Below, one piece after another: positions 16,222 through 23,825 of a stretch of 35,333 nucleotides of DNA; the first letter of the stretch is position 1; the number at the start of each line of letters is the position of its first letter. The stretch is taken from positions 1 through 35,333 of the forward strand of contig DASSPI010000062.1 in the NCBI GenBank assembly GCA_035699705.1, in the 5' to 3' direction. Source of the stretch: CANKHA01 sp035699705 (GTDB taxonomy: Bacteria; Pseudomonadota; Alphaproteobacteria; Rhizobiales; Xanthobacteraceae). The notes under the pieces are model-generated. The model made no database searches. It had not been told where the DNA came from and was given only the letters and a program-made list of their open reading frames with translations. The position numbers and the translations under genes were made by a program.

Positions 16222-16340
16222 GTTAGCGTGATCGGGAAAGTGGGAACCGGGTTTCTGTGATCGCGCGCTAACGTATTAATCTGGCGCATGATCTTGTCGG
16301 CGAACCGGGTTCCACTTCTCCCGGATCATGCGCTGCTAGC
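16222..16340. repeat. Pair of GATCATGCGC-family palindromes in inverted orientation
   Basis: The left unit runs from GTTAGCG (16222-16228) to CGCTAAC (16266-16272). The right unit has perfect 10-bp arms GCGCATGATC (16284-16293) and GATCATGCGC (16324-16333). The core GTGGGAACCGGGTT of the left unit matches the complement of AACCGGGTTCCAC in the right one, so they are inverted relative to each other. They fill most of the gap between lysA and the TIGR02302 gene. This core is a common intergenic repeat in this bacterial order. Confidence 0.75.
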
Positions 16341-16395
16341 GGGACCCATTGCCCGTGCTAAGGTGTTGTAACCACGATTCCTTCAGGAGAGCCCG

Positions 16396-18933
16396 GTGAC
16401 GGACCAGCCGTCGCGCAGCCAAGGCATTCCCGAACCGGCGGGCCAAGCCGTGCTCGCGAGCCCGCTCACGCGCGCGCGCTGGGCAATTCTCTGGGAACGG
16501 CTCTGGCCCGCGCTGGCGAGCCTGGGCACCGCCGTTGGCTTGTTCCTCGTCGTTTCATGGTTGGGCGTGTGGTTGTGGCTGCCGCCGGTCGGCCGCATCA
16601 TCGGCATGCTGATTCTGTTCGTGATCACGGCGGCGGCCAGCGTTCCGCTGCTGCGCCTGCGCATCCCGACAATCCAGGAAGGCTTGCAGCGGCTCGACCG
16701 CGTCAGCGGCCTGCCGCATCGTCCCGCGACCGCCGTCAGCGACAACATGGCGACCACGGCCGGCGATCCCTTCTCGATCGCGCTGTGGCGCGCTCATCTC
16801 CAGCGCGCCGCCGATGCCGCCCGCGGGCTGAAGGCGGGTTCGCCCTCGCCGCGGCTCGCAGCGCGCGACCCCTATGCATTGCGCGGCCTCGTGCTTGTGC
16901 TGTTGGTCGCGACCTTCTTCGGCGCAAGCGGCGATCGCCTGCGGCGCATCGGTGCCGCCTTTGATTTCCGCGGCGTCGTGACGCCGGCGAATTTCCGTGT
17001 CGATGCCTGGGTTACGCCGCCGCTTTATACCGGCAAGTCGCCGCTCTTGCTGCCGGGCCTGCGCCCCGGCGAGCCGCTGCCGACGGCGGCGTCGCATGCC
17101 GTGCCGATCGGCAGCATCCTGGTGGTGCGCGCGAGCGGCAAGTCGGGGCTCGACATCGTCACCCGCGGCGAGTTGAACGAAGCGCCTGCCGCCGCCAAGC
17201 CGCCCGCCGGGGCCGAAGAGCGGCGCTACGCGATCGACGGCAGCGGCGCCGCCACCATCCGCGGCTACGGCGATGACGTCACCTTCAGCTTTACCGCGAT
17301 TCCCGACCGGCCGCCGACCATCACGCTCTCGAAGGATCCGGAAGCCCGTCCGCAGGGCGCCATGCAGCTCAGCTACAAGATCGAGGACGATTACGGCGCC
17401 ACCGAAGGACAGGCGGTTTTCAAGCGCAAGGAAATGCCCGAGGCGGCGGAACAGAAGACGCGTCCGCTCTATGGCGCGCCGGAATTCCCGCTGGTGATGC
17501 CGCAGGCGCGCACCCGCAATGCCGTCGGCCAAACCGTGAAGGACCTGACCGAACATCCGTTCGCCGGCTCCGACATGGTGATGACGCTGGTGGCCAAGGA
17601 TCAGGCCGGCAACGAAGGCCGCAGCGAGCCGTTCGAAATGAGGCTGCCGGAGCGGCCCTTCTTCAATCCGATCGCCAAATCGCTGATCGAGCAACGGCGC
17701 ATGATCGCGCTCGATGCCGAGAGCAAGCCGCGCGTACTGATCGGCCTTGATGCGCTTTCCATTGCGCCGGAGCGCTTTACCCCCGACACCAGCATCTATC
17801 TCGGGCTGCGCGCGCTCTACTGGAATCTCACCAATGCGCGCAGCGACGACGATCTGCGCGAGGTGGTCTCGCGCATGTGGGCGATGGCGGTGCTGATCGA
17901 AGACGGCACCATGGGCGATGCCGCCGCGCAGCTGCGTGCTGCCCAGGAAGCGCTGCGCCAGGCGCTCGATCGCAATGCCGGCGACGAAGAAATCAAAAAG
18001 CTGATGGATCAGCTGCGGGCGGCGCTCAACAACTTCCTGCAAGCGCTGGCGCAGGAGATGCGGCGCAACCCCGATCAGCTCGCGCGCCCGCTGCCGCCCA
18101 ATTCGCGCATCCTGCGGCAGCAGGATTTGCAGAATATGCTTGACCGGATGGAGCAGATGGCGCGTTCCGGCAACAAGGATGCCGCGCGTCAGATGTTGCA
18201 GGAATTGCAGGCCATGCTGGAAGGCCTGCAGATGGCGCGGCCCGGGCAGGGCGGCGACGAGGATATGCAGGCGCTCAATGATCTCGCGGAGATGATCCAG
18301 CGCCAGCGCGAACTGCGCGACAAAACCTTCAAGGAAGGGCAAAACGCGCGCCGCGACCGCCAACGCGGTCAGCAGGGCGAGCAAAACCAGATGGGCCAGC
18401 TGCGCGGCGATCAGCAGGGGCTGCGCGAGCGGCTCAACAAGATGCTGGAGGAATTGCGCAAGCGCGGACACGGCCCGCAGCCCGGAGACCAGCCGACGCA
18501 GGACGGTCCCGGCGACGGGCTCGATCAGCTCGGACGCGCGGGCGAGGCGATGGGCGACGCGGAGGGCCAGCTCGGCCAGGGTAATGCTGATTCCGCCGTC
18601 GATTCACAAGGCAAGGCTCTCGACGCCATGCGCCGGGGCGCACAAAACCTGGCGCAATCGATGCAGCAGCAGCGCGGCGAAGGCCAGGGCCGCGGCCCGG
18701 GCATGGGGCGGCCTGGCCGTCTCGGCCAGGCGCGGGCGGGCGAAGAAACCGATCCGCTCGGGCGGCCGTTGCGCGGCCGCGACTATCAGGACGACACCTC
18801 GGTCAAGGTGCCGGGCGAGATCGACGTGCAGCGTGCCCGCCGCATCCTGGAAGAGCTGCGCAAGCGCCTCGGCGAAAGCGCACGTCCGCAGTTCGAGCTC
18901 GACTATATCGAGCGGCTGCTGAAGGATTTCTGA
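16396..18933 (+). CDS. TIGR02302 family (DUF4175) membrane protein
   Basis: An 845-residue protein starting at GTG, with AGGAG upstream. Two membrane helices lie near residues 38-62 and 64-86 and a third near 160-177, followed by a large domain of beta-rich character (about 185-430) and a very long helical tail (about 500-845). The tail is rich in Gln, Gly, Asp and Met, with local repeats such as QMGQL, GEAMGDAEGQLGQG and QQQRGEGQGRGPG. I recognise it as TIGR02302/DUF4175, found in alphaproteobacteria beside lysA, with no assigned function. The architecture suggests a membrane-anchored protein with most of its mass on one side. The end DYIERLLKDF is characteristic. Confidence 0.85.
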   Translation: MTDQPSRSQGIPEPAGQAVLASPLTRARWAILWERLWPALASLGTAVGLFLVVSWLGVWLWLPPVGRIIGMLILFVITAAASVPLLRLRIPTIQEGLQRLDRVSGLPHRPATAVSDNMATTAGDPFSIALWRAHLQRAADAARGLKAGSPSPRLAARDPYALRGLVLVLLVATFFGASGDRLRRIGAAFDFRGVVTPANFRVDAWVTPPLYTGKSPLLLPGLRPGEPLPTAASHAVPIGSILVVRASGKSGLDIVTRGELNEAPAAAKPPAGAEERRYAIDGSGAATIRGYGDDVTFSFTAIPDRPPTITLSKDPEARPQGAMQLSYKIEDDYGATEGQAVFKRKEMPEAAEQKTRPLYGAPEFPLVMPQARTRNAVGQTVKDLTEHPFAGSDMVMTLVAKDQAGNEGRSEPFEMRLPERPFFNPIAKSLIEQRRMIALDAESKPRVLIGLDALSIAPERFTPDTSIYLGLRALYWNLTNARSDDDLREVVSRMWAMAVLIEDGTMGDAAAQLRAAQEALRQALDRNAGDEEIKKLMDQLRAALNNFLQALAQEMRRNPDQLARPLPPNSRILRQQDLQNMLDRMEQMARSGNKDAARQMLQELQAMLEGLQMARPGQGGDEDMQALNDLAEMIQRQRELRDKTFKEGQNARRDRQRGQQGEQNQMGQLRGDQQGLRERLNKMLEELRKRGHGPQPGDQPTQDGPGDGLDQLGRAGEAMGDAEGQLGQGNADSAVDSQGKALDAMRRGAQNLAQSMQQQRGEGQGRGPGMGRPGRLGQARAGEETDPLGRPLRGRDYQDDTSVKVPGEIDVQRARRILEELRKRLGESARPQFELDYIERLLKDF

Positions 18934-18937
18934 TCTG

Positions 18938-19045
18938 GTCATGCCCCGCGCAGGCGGGGCATCCAGTTGACAGAAGCCGATCGATCAAAGTTTCAGGCAT
19001 CTGCGATTACTGGATCATCCGCCTTCGCGGATCGCGGATGATGAC
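18938..19045. repeat. Composite palindromic element, copy 2
   Basis: Left hairpin 18941-18962 has the same 9-bp stem ATGCCCCGC/GCGGGGCAT as copy 1, with loop GCAG. ATCCAGT is at 18961-18967, a 41-nt centre follows, and ACTGGAT is at 19009-19015. The right stem ATCATCCGC/GCGGATGAT is 19014-19022 with 19034-19042, but its loop is enlarged to 11 nt because GCGGATC is duplicated. It lies between two convergent genes, 4 nt after the TIGR02302 stop and 8 nt before the cpdR stop. Confidence 0.85.
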
Positions 19046-19053
19046 GGCGAAGG

Positions 19054-19428
19054 TCACCGCCGCGTGGTGGCCAGCGCCTCGTCCACCGCGGCACGGATGG
19101 TGGCCACTGACAGCGGCTTGGTGATCACGTCATGGATCAGGGCGTCGAGACCATGCGCGCGCTCGCGCTGGTCGGCATATCCGGTCATCAGCAGGATCGT
19201 CACGTCAGGGTGGTCGCGCGCCGTGGCCAGCGCCAGCGCGATGCCATCCATCACCGGCATCTTGATATCGGCGAGCAACAGGTCGAAGCGGCCATGCGCC
19301 CGCGCCAGGACCTCCAGCGCGGCGCCGCCGTCGGCGGCCGTCACCACGTCATGGCCGTTTTCCAGCAGCGCGCGCGCCACCAGGGCGCGTACCGGTTCAT
19401 CGTCCTCGGCGATCAGGATGCGCGGCAT
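19054..19428 (-). CDS. cpdR: CpdR-type single-domain response regulator
   Basis: A 124-residue stand-alone receiver domain. Acidic residues are at D9/D10, the phosphoryl acceptor is D54 in LLLADIKMP, the switch Thr is T82 and the lysine K104. The motif RERAHGLDALIHDVITKP closely follows CpdR of Caulobacter and rhizobia. There the unphosphorylated protein delivers CtrA-pathway substrates to ClpXP as the cell cycle proceeds, with phosphate coming from CckA/ChpT. The C-terminus here is TTRR rather than the Ala-Ala end I recall from Caulobacter. The gene starts 1 nt after the stop of the zinc-ribbon gene, so the two should be cotranscribed. Confidence 0.85.
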   Translation of the reverse strand: MPRILIAEDDEPVRALVARALLENGHDVVTAADGGAALEVLARAHGRFDLLLADIKMPVMDGIALALATARDHPDVTILLMTGYADQRERAHGLDALIHDVITKPLSVATIRAAVDEALATTRR

Positions 19429-19429
19429 G

Positions 19430-20362
19430 TCAGTTCAATCCTGCGACCAGGTCCCGCCGGCTGAAGAAACGGACCTGTACCTCGCGCGCATCCGCCGGTG
19501 GCGACGCGAGACGGGAGCGGAAAGGCAGCGTGTCGCCCGGGCCGAGGACCGAGCGGGGCGGCTGCATCGTCCAGGCATAGATCTCGTTCTTGGCATCGTT
19601 GCGCACGGCAAGGCGCAGCCGCGGTACCTCGAGCGGCCGCGCGGTGACATTGACGATCGAGCCTTCCACGATCAATACGCCGACGCCCTCATGCTCCGAG
19701 CGGGACATGCGGACATTCTCAAAGGAAAGGCCGCGCAGATTCACCGGCAGCCCGACTGCGGCATAAAGCGACGCGGTCTGCGGCAGCAGCCGCACAATGT
19801 CCGCGCGCCAGCCGACGATGCCGGCGTTGAGCGCCAGCAAGACCAGGATCGCCGCACGCCAGCCGGGTTTAAGCCGGCGGCGGCGCAAGGCGTCGCGCCG
19901 CGCCCGGCGCGCGGCAAAAGTTTCGATGTCCGGCACAGCGGCGGACGGCTGGGCTTCCGTGGATGCCGCGGCTTGGGCAGGAACGAGCGAAGGCGAATCC
20001 GCCACCGCATTTTCCTGCGTCACCTCGGCCAGCACGGCATCCGCTTCGGCCTCCTGCTCGGCACGCTCGGTGGCTATTTCGACGCTCAGGCCGGCGACGT
20101 CGATGTCTTCGGGCGCTGCAAAATTCGCCGGCATTCCTGCGCCGGAAGCCGCGGATTGCCCCGGGTTGTCCACCGAGGGCACCCGCGGGCCGGTATCGAT
20201 CACGTCCCAATCGTCCGGTCCGCCGAGAGCGGATACCAGGGTGGGGATGGTGGCAAACCAGACGTTCCGGCAGCGCGCGCAGCGCACGGAACGCCCGTCC
20301 CGGCCGAGCGAATCCGGCTCAACCTGGTAGGATGTTGCGCAGCTCGGGCAGACGATCAGCAT
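19430..20362 (-). CDS. Zinc-ribbon (MJ0042 type) membrane protein
   Basis: The 310-residue protein begins with a CPSC...CARC zinc ribbon using cysteines 5, 8, 28 and 31, then a long acidic Ala/Glu/Pro-rich linker (about 40-150). A basic patch follows (about 152-166), then one membrane helix at about 168-186 and a C-terminal domain (about 195-310) that resembles the DUF3426 region. The topology implies the zinc ribbon is cytoplasmic and the C-terminal domain periplasmic. Function is unknown. It is the first gene of a two-gene unit with cpdR and is divergent from ftsE. Confidence 0.82.
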   Translation of the reverse strand: MLIVCPSCATSYQVEPDSLGRDGRSVRCARCRNVWFATIPTLVSALGGPDDWDVIDTGPRVPSVDNPGQSAASGAGMPANFAAPEDIDVAGLSVEIATERAEQEAEADAVLAEVTQENAVADSPSLVPAQAAASTEAQPSAAVPDIETFAARRARRDALRRRRLKPGWRAAILVLLALNAGIVGWRADIVRLLPQTASLYAAVGLPVNLRGLSFENVRMSRSEHEGVGVLIVEGSIVNVTARPLEVPRLRLAVRNDAKNEIYAWTMQPPRSVLGPGDTLPFRSRLASPPADAREVQVRFFSRRDLVAGLN

Positions 20363-20487
20363 GACGAATCGGGGCAGACGGACCAGAGGTCCTTCGACCC
20401 TAGCGGCGATCCGTTAACGAATTGGAAACCATGCTAGACCTGCCAACGCTGCCCGGGCACGGGGGGCCGGCGCCCGTGGGAGGAGTC

Positions 20488-20520
20488 ATGGCGCAGGCCC
20501 GCTGGTGTAAGCGGGTTTGA
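20488..20520 (+). CDS. Possible 10-residue leader peptide upstream of ftsE
   Basis: An ATG at 20488 follows a strong GGGAGGAG tract with 3-nt spacing and opens a ten-codon frame, MAQARWCKRV, ending at TGA 20518-20520, 97 nt before the ftsE start. A hairpin (CACGGG with CCCGTG) lies just before it. The ribosome-binding site is much better than chance, but so short a frame has no codon statistics to support it. It could be a vestigial start, a short regulatory frame or a coincidence. Confidence 0.25.
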   Translation: MAQARWCKRV

Positions 20521-20617
20521 TACCTCCGATCCTGCCGCGAGCGTGAGAGGATGCTTCAAATAACTTCGAATTCGAGACACTGGTATAAAGCCGAATCGGG
20601 GTTGTCGGAGGGGGATA

Positions 20618-21277
20618 GTGGTTCGATTCGAAAATGTGGGCTTGCGTTATGGGCTGGGTCCTGAGGTGTTGCGCGACCTGTCCTTCCGCATCGAGCCGCA
20701 TTCGTTCCAGTTTCTCACCGGGCCGTCCGGCGCGGGCAAGACCTCGCTGCTGCGCTTGTTGTTCCTGACGCTGCGGCCCACGCGGGGGCTGGTTACTTTG
20801 TTCGGCCACGATGTTGCGACGCTCGACAAGGACTCTCTTTCCGCGCTGCGGCGGCGGATCGGTATCGTGTTCCAGGACTTCCGCCTGCTCGACCACATGA
20901 CAACTTACGAGAATGTCGCGCTGCCGTTTCGCGTCGCCGGCCGCGACGAAGCCAGCTTTCGCGACGAAGTCATCGAACTCCTGCACTGGGTCGGCCTCGG
21001 CGACCGCATGGGCGCGCTGCCGCCGGTGCTTTCGGGCGGCGAGAAGCAACGTGCCGCGATCGCGCGGGCGGTGATCGGGCGGCCGCAGTTGCTGCTCGCG
21101 GACGAGCCGACCGGCAATGTCGATCCCAGCCTGGCGCAGCGGTTGCTGCGGCTGTTCATCGAGCTCAACAAATCGGGCACCTCGGTCGTCATCGCCACCC
21201 ACGACATCGCCCTGATGGATCAATACGACGCGCGCCGTCTCGTCCTGCATGACGGCCGCCTGCACGTCTACGAATAG
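20618..21277 (+). CDS. ftsE: Cell division ATP-binding protein FtsE
   Basis: The 219-residue ABC ATPase starts at GTG after GGAGGGGG. It has Walker A GPSGAGKT at residues 35-42, Q-loop Q86, ABC signature LSGGE at 138-142, Walker B LLLADEP at 158-164 and switch histidine H195. The phrase DEPTGNVDP is typical of FtsE. With FtsX it links ATP hydrolysis in the cytoplasm to activation of murein hydrolases at the division septum. The ftsX gene starts 2 nt after its stop. Confidence 0.94.
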   Translation: MVRFENVGLRYGLGPEVLRDLSFRIEPHSFQFLTGPSGAGKTSLLRLLFLTLRPTRGLVTLFGHDVATLDKDSLSALRRRIGIVFQDFRLLDHMTTYENVALPFRVAGRDEASFRDEVIELLHWVGLGDRMGALPPVLSGGEKQRAAIARAVIGRPQLLLADEPTGNVDPSLAQRLLRLFIELNKSGTSVVIATHDIALMDQYDARRLVLHDGRLHVYE

Positions 21278-21279
21278 CC

Positions 21280-22236
21280 ATGGCAGACCCGCGCACCAGA
21301 GAATTGGAAGTGACGCCGCGCACGCCGGAAGCATTGCCGCGCCTGCGCACGCCGATCGTCCCGCGCAATTCCATCGCCGGACGCTCGCTGGCAGCGGTCG
21401 TCGCCATCATGACCTTTCTGGCCTCGATGACCACCGGAGCTGTCGTGCTGGTACAGGCGGCCGCCAGCGATTGGCAGGCGGAAGTCGGGCGCGAAATCAC
21501 GATCCAGGTCAGGCCGCAAAGCGGGCGCGACATTGAAGCGGAAGTGCGCAAGGCAGCGGAGATCGCCCGCGCCGCCCCGAGCGTCGCGGAGGTGCGGCCA
21601 TACACCAGGGAGGAGTCGAGCCGGTTACTGGAGCCATGGCTCGGCAGCGGATTGGCGTTGGATGACCTGCCGGTGCCGCGCATGATCGTGGTCAAGGTCG
21701 CCCCTGACGCCAAGCCCGACCTCGCCAGCCTGCGCAAGGCGCTCAGCGACCAGGTCGCCGGCGCCAGCATCGACGATCACCGCGGCTGGATCGAGCAGAT
21801 GCGCGCCATGAGCCGCACGGCGGTGGTGGGCGGCATCGTCATTCTGCTGCTGGTTTTCGCTGCAACCGTGCTCTCCGTCACTTTCGCCACGCGCGGCGCC
21901 ATCGCCACCAACCGGCCGGTGGTCGAGGTGCTGCATTTCATCGGCGCGCCCGATAGCTTCATCGCCGGGCATTTCCAGCGGCATTTTCTTTGGCTGGGGC
22001 TGAAAGGCGGCGCGATCGGCGGCGGCGCAGCGATATTGCTCTTCGCCTTCGCCGAAATCGTGAGCAGTTGGCTGGCCGGCGGTACGGGTGCCGACCGTGT
22101 TTCCGCCTTGTTCGGTACTTTCTCTATCGGCACTGCCGGCTACGTCGCCGTCGGCGTCCAGGTGGTTGTGATCGCCGTGCTGATTGCGGCAACCTCGCGT
22201 CAAACCGTTAACCGCACGCTGCAATCCCTCGATTAG
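21280..22236 (+). CDS. ftsX: Cell division protein FtsX
   Basis: The 318-residue membrane partner of FtsE. It has a cytoplasmic N-terminus, a first helix at about residues 33-56 (SLAAVVAIMTFLASMTTGAV), a periplasmic loop domain (about 60-175) and three further helices in the C-terminal half (around 182-205, 228-255 and 285-308), the FtsX/MacB-type layout. The periplasmic loop would contact hydrolase activators such as EnvC-like proteins. The tight 2-nt junction with ftsE indicates translational coupling. Confidence 0.92.
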   Translation: MADPRTRELEVTPRTPEALPRLRTPIVPRNSIAGRSLAAVVAIMTFLASMTTGAVVLVQAAASDWQAEVGREITIQVRPQSGRDIEAEVRKAAEIARAAPSVAEVRPYTREESSRLLEPWLGSGLALDDLPVPRMIVVKVAPDAKPDLASLRKALSDQVAGASIDDHRGWIEQMRAMSRTAVVGGIVILLLVFAATVLSVTFATRGAIATNRPVVEVLHFIGAPDSFIAGHFQRHFLWLGLKGGAIGGGAAILLFAFAEIVSSWLAGGTGADRVSALFGTFSIGTAGYVAVGVQVVVIAVLIAATSRQTVNRTLQSLD

Positions 22237-22278
22237 CTTGACCTGCGTGCAATTGGAATCCGCTTCGGGCTTTGCTGT

Positions 22279-23040
22279 ATGATGGGACGCGATGAACGGG
22301 AGATGTCGGTCATTCGGTCTAAAGACAGCGAAGGCGCGCCGGTGCAGCCGCTAAAGGCGCCCGCCCGGCGGAGCTTTGCTGCGCGTGCTTTCGGACGGCT
22401 CGGGCGCGCGGTGGTATTGATTGCGCTGCTCGTCACGGTTGCTTTGGCGCTCGGTTTTATCTGGTTCGCCTCGCAGATATCGACCCGCGAGGTCACGCTC
22501 ACCCGCAATGCAGACGGCATCGTGGTGCTGACCGGCGGCTCATCGCGGGTGAACGACGCCTTCGAGCTGTTGGCCTCCAAGCGCGGAAAGCGGCTGCTCA
22601 TCACCGGCGTTTATCCCGCCACCAATCAAGGCGAGATTTCGCGGGTCCTGCCGGAATATGAGCGGCTGTTCGCCTGCTGTGTGGATCTTGATCGCACCGC
22701 GGTCAATACCCTCGGGAACGCGATCGGAGCCAGGCGCTGGGCGGAGGCGCTGGGATTTCAGTCGCTGATCGTGGTGACTTCCGGCTATCACATGCCGCGT
22801 GCCCTCGCGGAATTGGCGCATCAGCTTCCCGGCGTCGAGCTCGTGCCTTATCCCGTCGTCTCGGAAAGACTGCGCTCGGAACCCTGGTGGTCGCATCTGG
22901 CCACGGCCAAGCTGTTATTTTCCGAGTACCTAAAGTACATCGTGGCGGCTATCCGCATGCGGCTCGATCCTGCGTCGGACGCCATCGCGCCCAGCCGCTT
23001 CTCCGATCTGCGCCTTCGCTTGCCCCCCAGGGGGCGATAG
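22279..23040 (+). CDS. YdcF family (DUF218) membrane protein
   Basis: A 253-residue protein with a single N-terminal membrane helix at about 42-64 and a DUF218 domain outside it. The domain shows ADGIVVLTGGSSRVNDAF, KRLLITGVYP, NTLGNAIGARRWAEALGFQSL and VTSGYHMPRA. Members such as ElyC/SanA/YdcF affect envelope integrity and lipid-carrier metabolism in E. coli; the reaction is uncertain. The start could also be the ATG at 22303, which sits directly behind a GGGAG with no spacer. The gene lies 42 nt after ftsX and 8 nt before plsC, so a shared transcript is likely. Confidence 0.85.
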   Translation: MMGRDEREMSVIRSKDSEGAPVQPLKAPARRSFAARAFGRLGRAVVLIALLVTVALALGFIWFASQISTREVTLTRNADGIVVLTGGSSRVNDAFELLASKRGKRLLITGVYPATNQGEISRVLPEYERLFACCVDLDRTAVNTLGNAIGARRWAEALGFQSLIVVTSGYHMPRALAELAHQLPGVELVPYPVVSERLRSEPWWSHLATAKLLFSEYLKYIVAAIRMRLDPASDAIAPSRFSDLRLRLPPRGR

Positions 23041-23048
23041 GATTTTCC

Positions 23049-23825
23049 GTGTCGGTCATCGTCCGATCCGTTCTTTTCAACCTGCTTTTTTATCTGAATC
23101 TCGTCGTCTATCTGCTGGCGGCGATGCCCACTTTGCTGTTGCCCTATCGCTATTTGCTCGCCGTCGCCCGCGCCTGGGCCATGACCAATCTGTGGCTGCT
23201 TCGGGTGATCTGCGGCATCAAGGCGGATTTCCGCGGCTTGGAGAAAATGCCGCGTGGCGGAAGCATCGTCGCGTCAAAGCATCAGTCGGTATGGGAAACT
23301 TTCGCGCTGCTGCCTTACGTCGAAGATCCCACTTTCATTCTCAAGCGCGAGCTGATGTGGATTCCGCTGTTCGGCTGGTGCTTGTGGAAGGCGCAGATGA
23401 TCCCGGTCAACCGCGGCGCGCGCGGGCCGGCGCTGGCGGCGATGACCGAGCGGGCGAAAGTTGAAGTGCGCCGCGGCCGGCAGATCGTGATCTTTCCTGA
23501 AGGCACGCGCCGGCCGCCCGGCGCCGAGCCGCAATACAAGTTCGGCGTGGCGCATCTTTATGCGCAGACTGACGTGCCTTGTGTACCGGTGGCGCTTAAT
23601 TCGGGGTTGTTCTGGCCGCGCCGCTCGTTCCGCCGCTTCCCCGGGACCGTGGTGGTGCAGGTTTGCGATCCGATCGCGCCGGGACTGGACAAGTCGGATT
23701 TCATCGTGCGCCTGCGCGACGTTATTGAAAGCGCGACAGCCAAGCTGGTCGAGGAAGGACAGCGCGAGCTCGGACCTTATGCGGCCGAAGTCATGGCGCG
23801 GGCGGAGTCTCGTGCGCGCCCTTGA
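23049..23825 (+). CDS. plsC: 1-acyl-sn-glycerol-3-phosphate acyltransferase
   Basis: From the GTG at 23049, which has AGGA at 23039-23042, the protein is 258 residues. It would transfer a second acyl chain to lysophosphatidic acid, giving phosphatidic acid. An N-terminal hydrophobic stretch (about 7-35) anchors it in the inner membrane. Motif I reads KHQSVWET, so histidine 78 is followed at the usual spacing by Glu83 rather than the canonical Asp (HX4E rather than HX4D). Motif III is intact as FPEGTRR at 149-155. A longer frame opening at 22887 runs inside the YdcF gene and is not credible. Its 3' end overlaps the convergent ChaC-like gene by 35 bp. Confidence 0.88.
   Translation: MSVIVRSVLFNLLFYLNLVVYLLAAMPTLLLPYRYLLAVARAWAMTNLWLLRVICGIKADFRGLEKMPRGGSIVASKHQSVWETFALLPYVEDPTFILKRELMWIPLFGWCLWKAQMIPVNRGARGPALAAMTERAKVEVRRGRQIVIFPEGTRRPPGAEPQYKFGVAHLYAQTDVPCVPVALNSGLFWPRRSFRRFPGTVVVQVCDPIAPGLDKSDFIVRLRDVIESATAKLVEEGQRELGPYAAEVMARAESRARP

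Noticed and set aside
16555..18471. A 638-codon open frame antisense to the TIGR02302 gene
   Set aside because: The same reasoning applies: low-information His/Arg/Gln-rich product, no start signal, and a well-supported gene on the other strand.
22887..23048. Upstream extension of plsC into the YdcF gene
   Set aside because: The frame overlaps conserved YdcF codons, and the GTG at 23049 has a ribosome-binding site and a family-like start.
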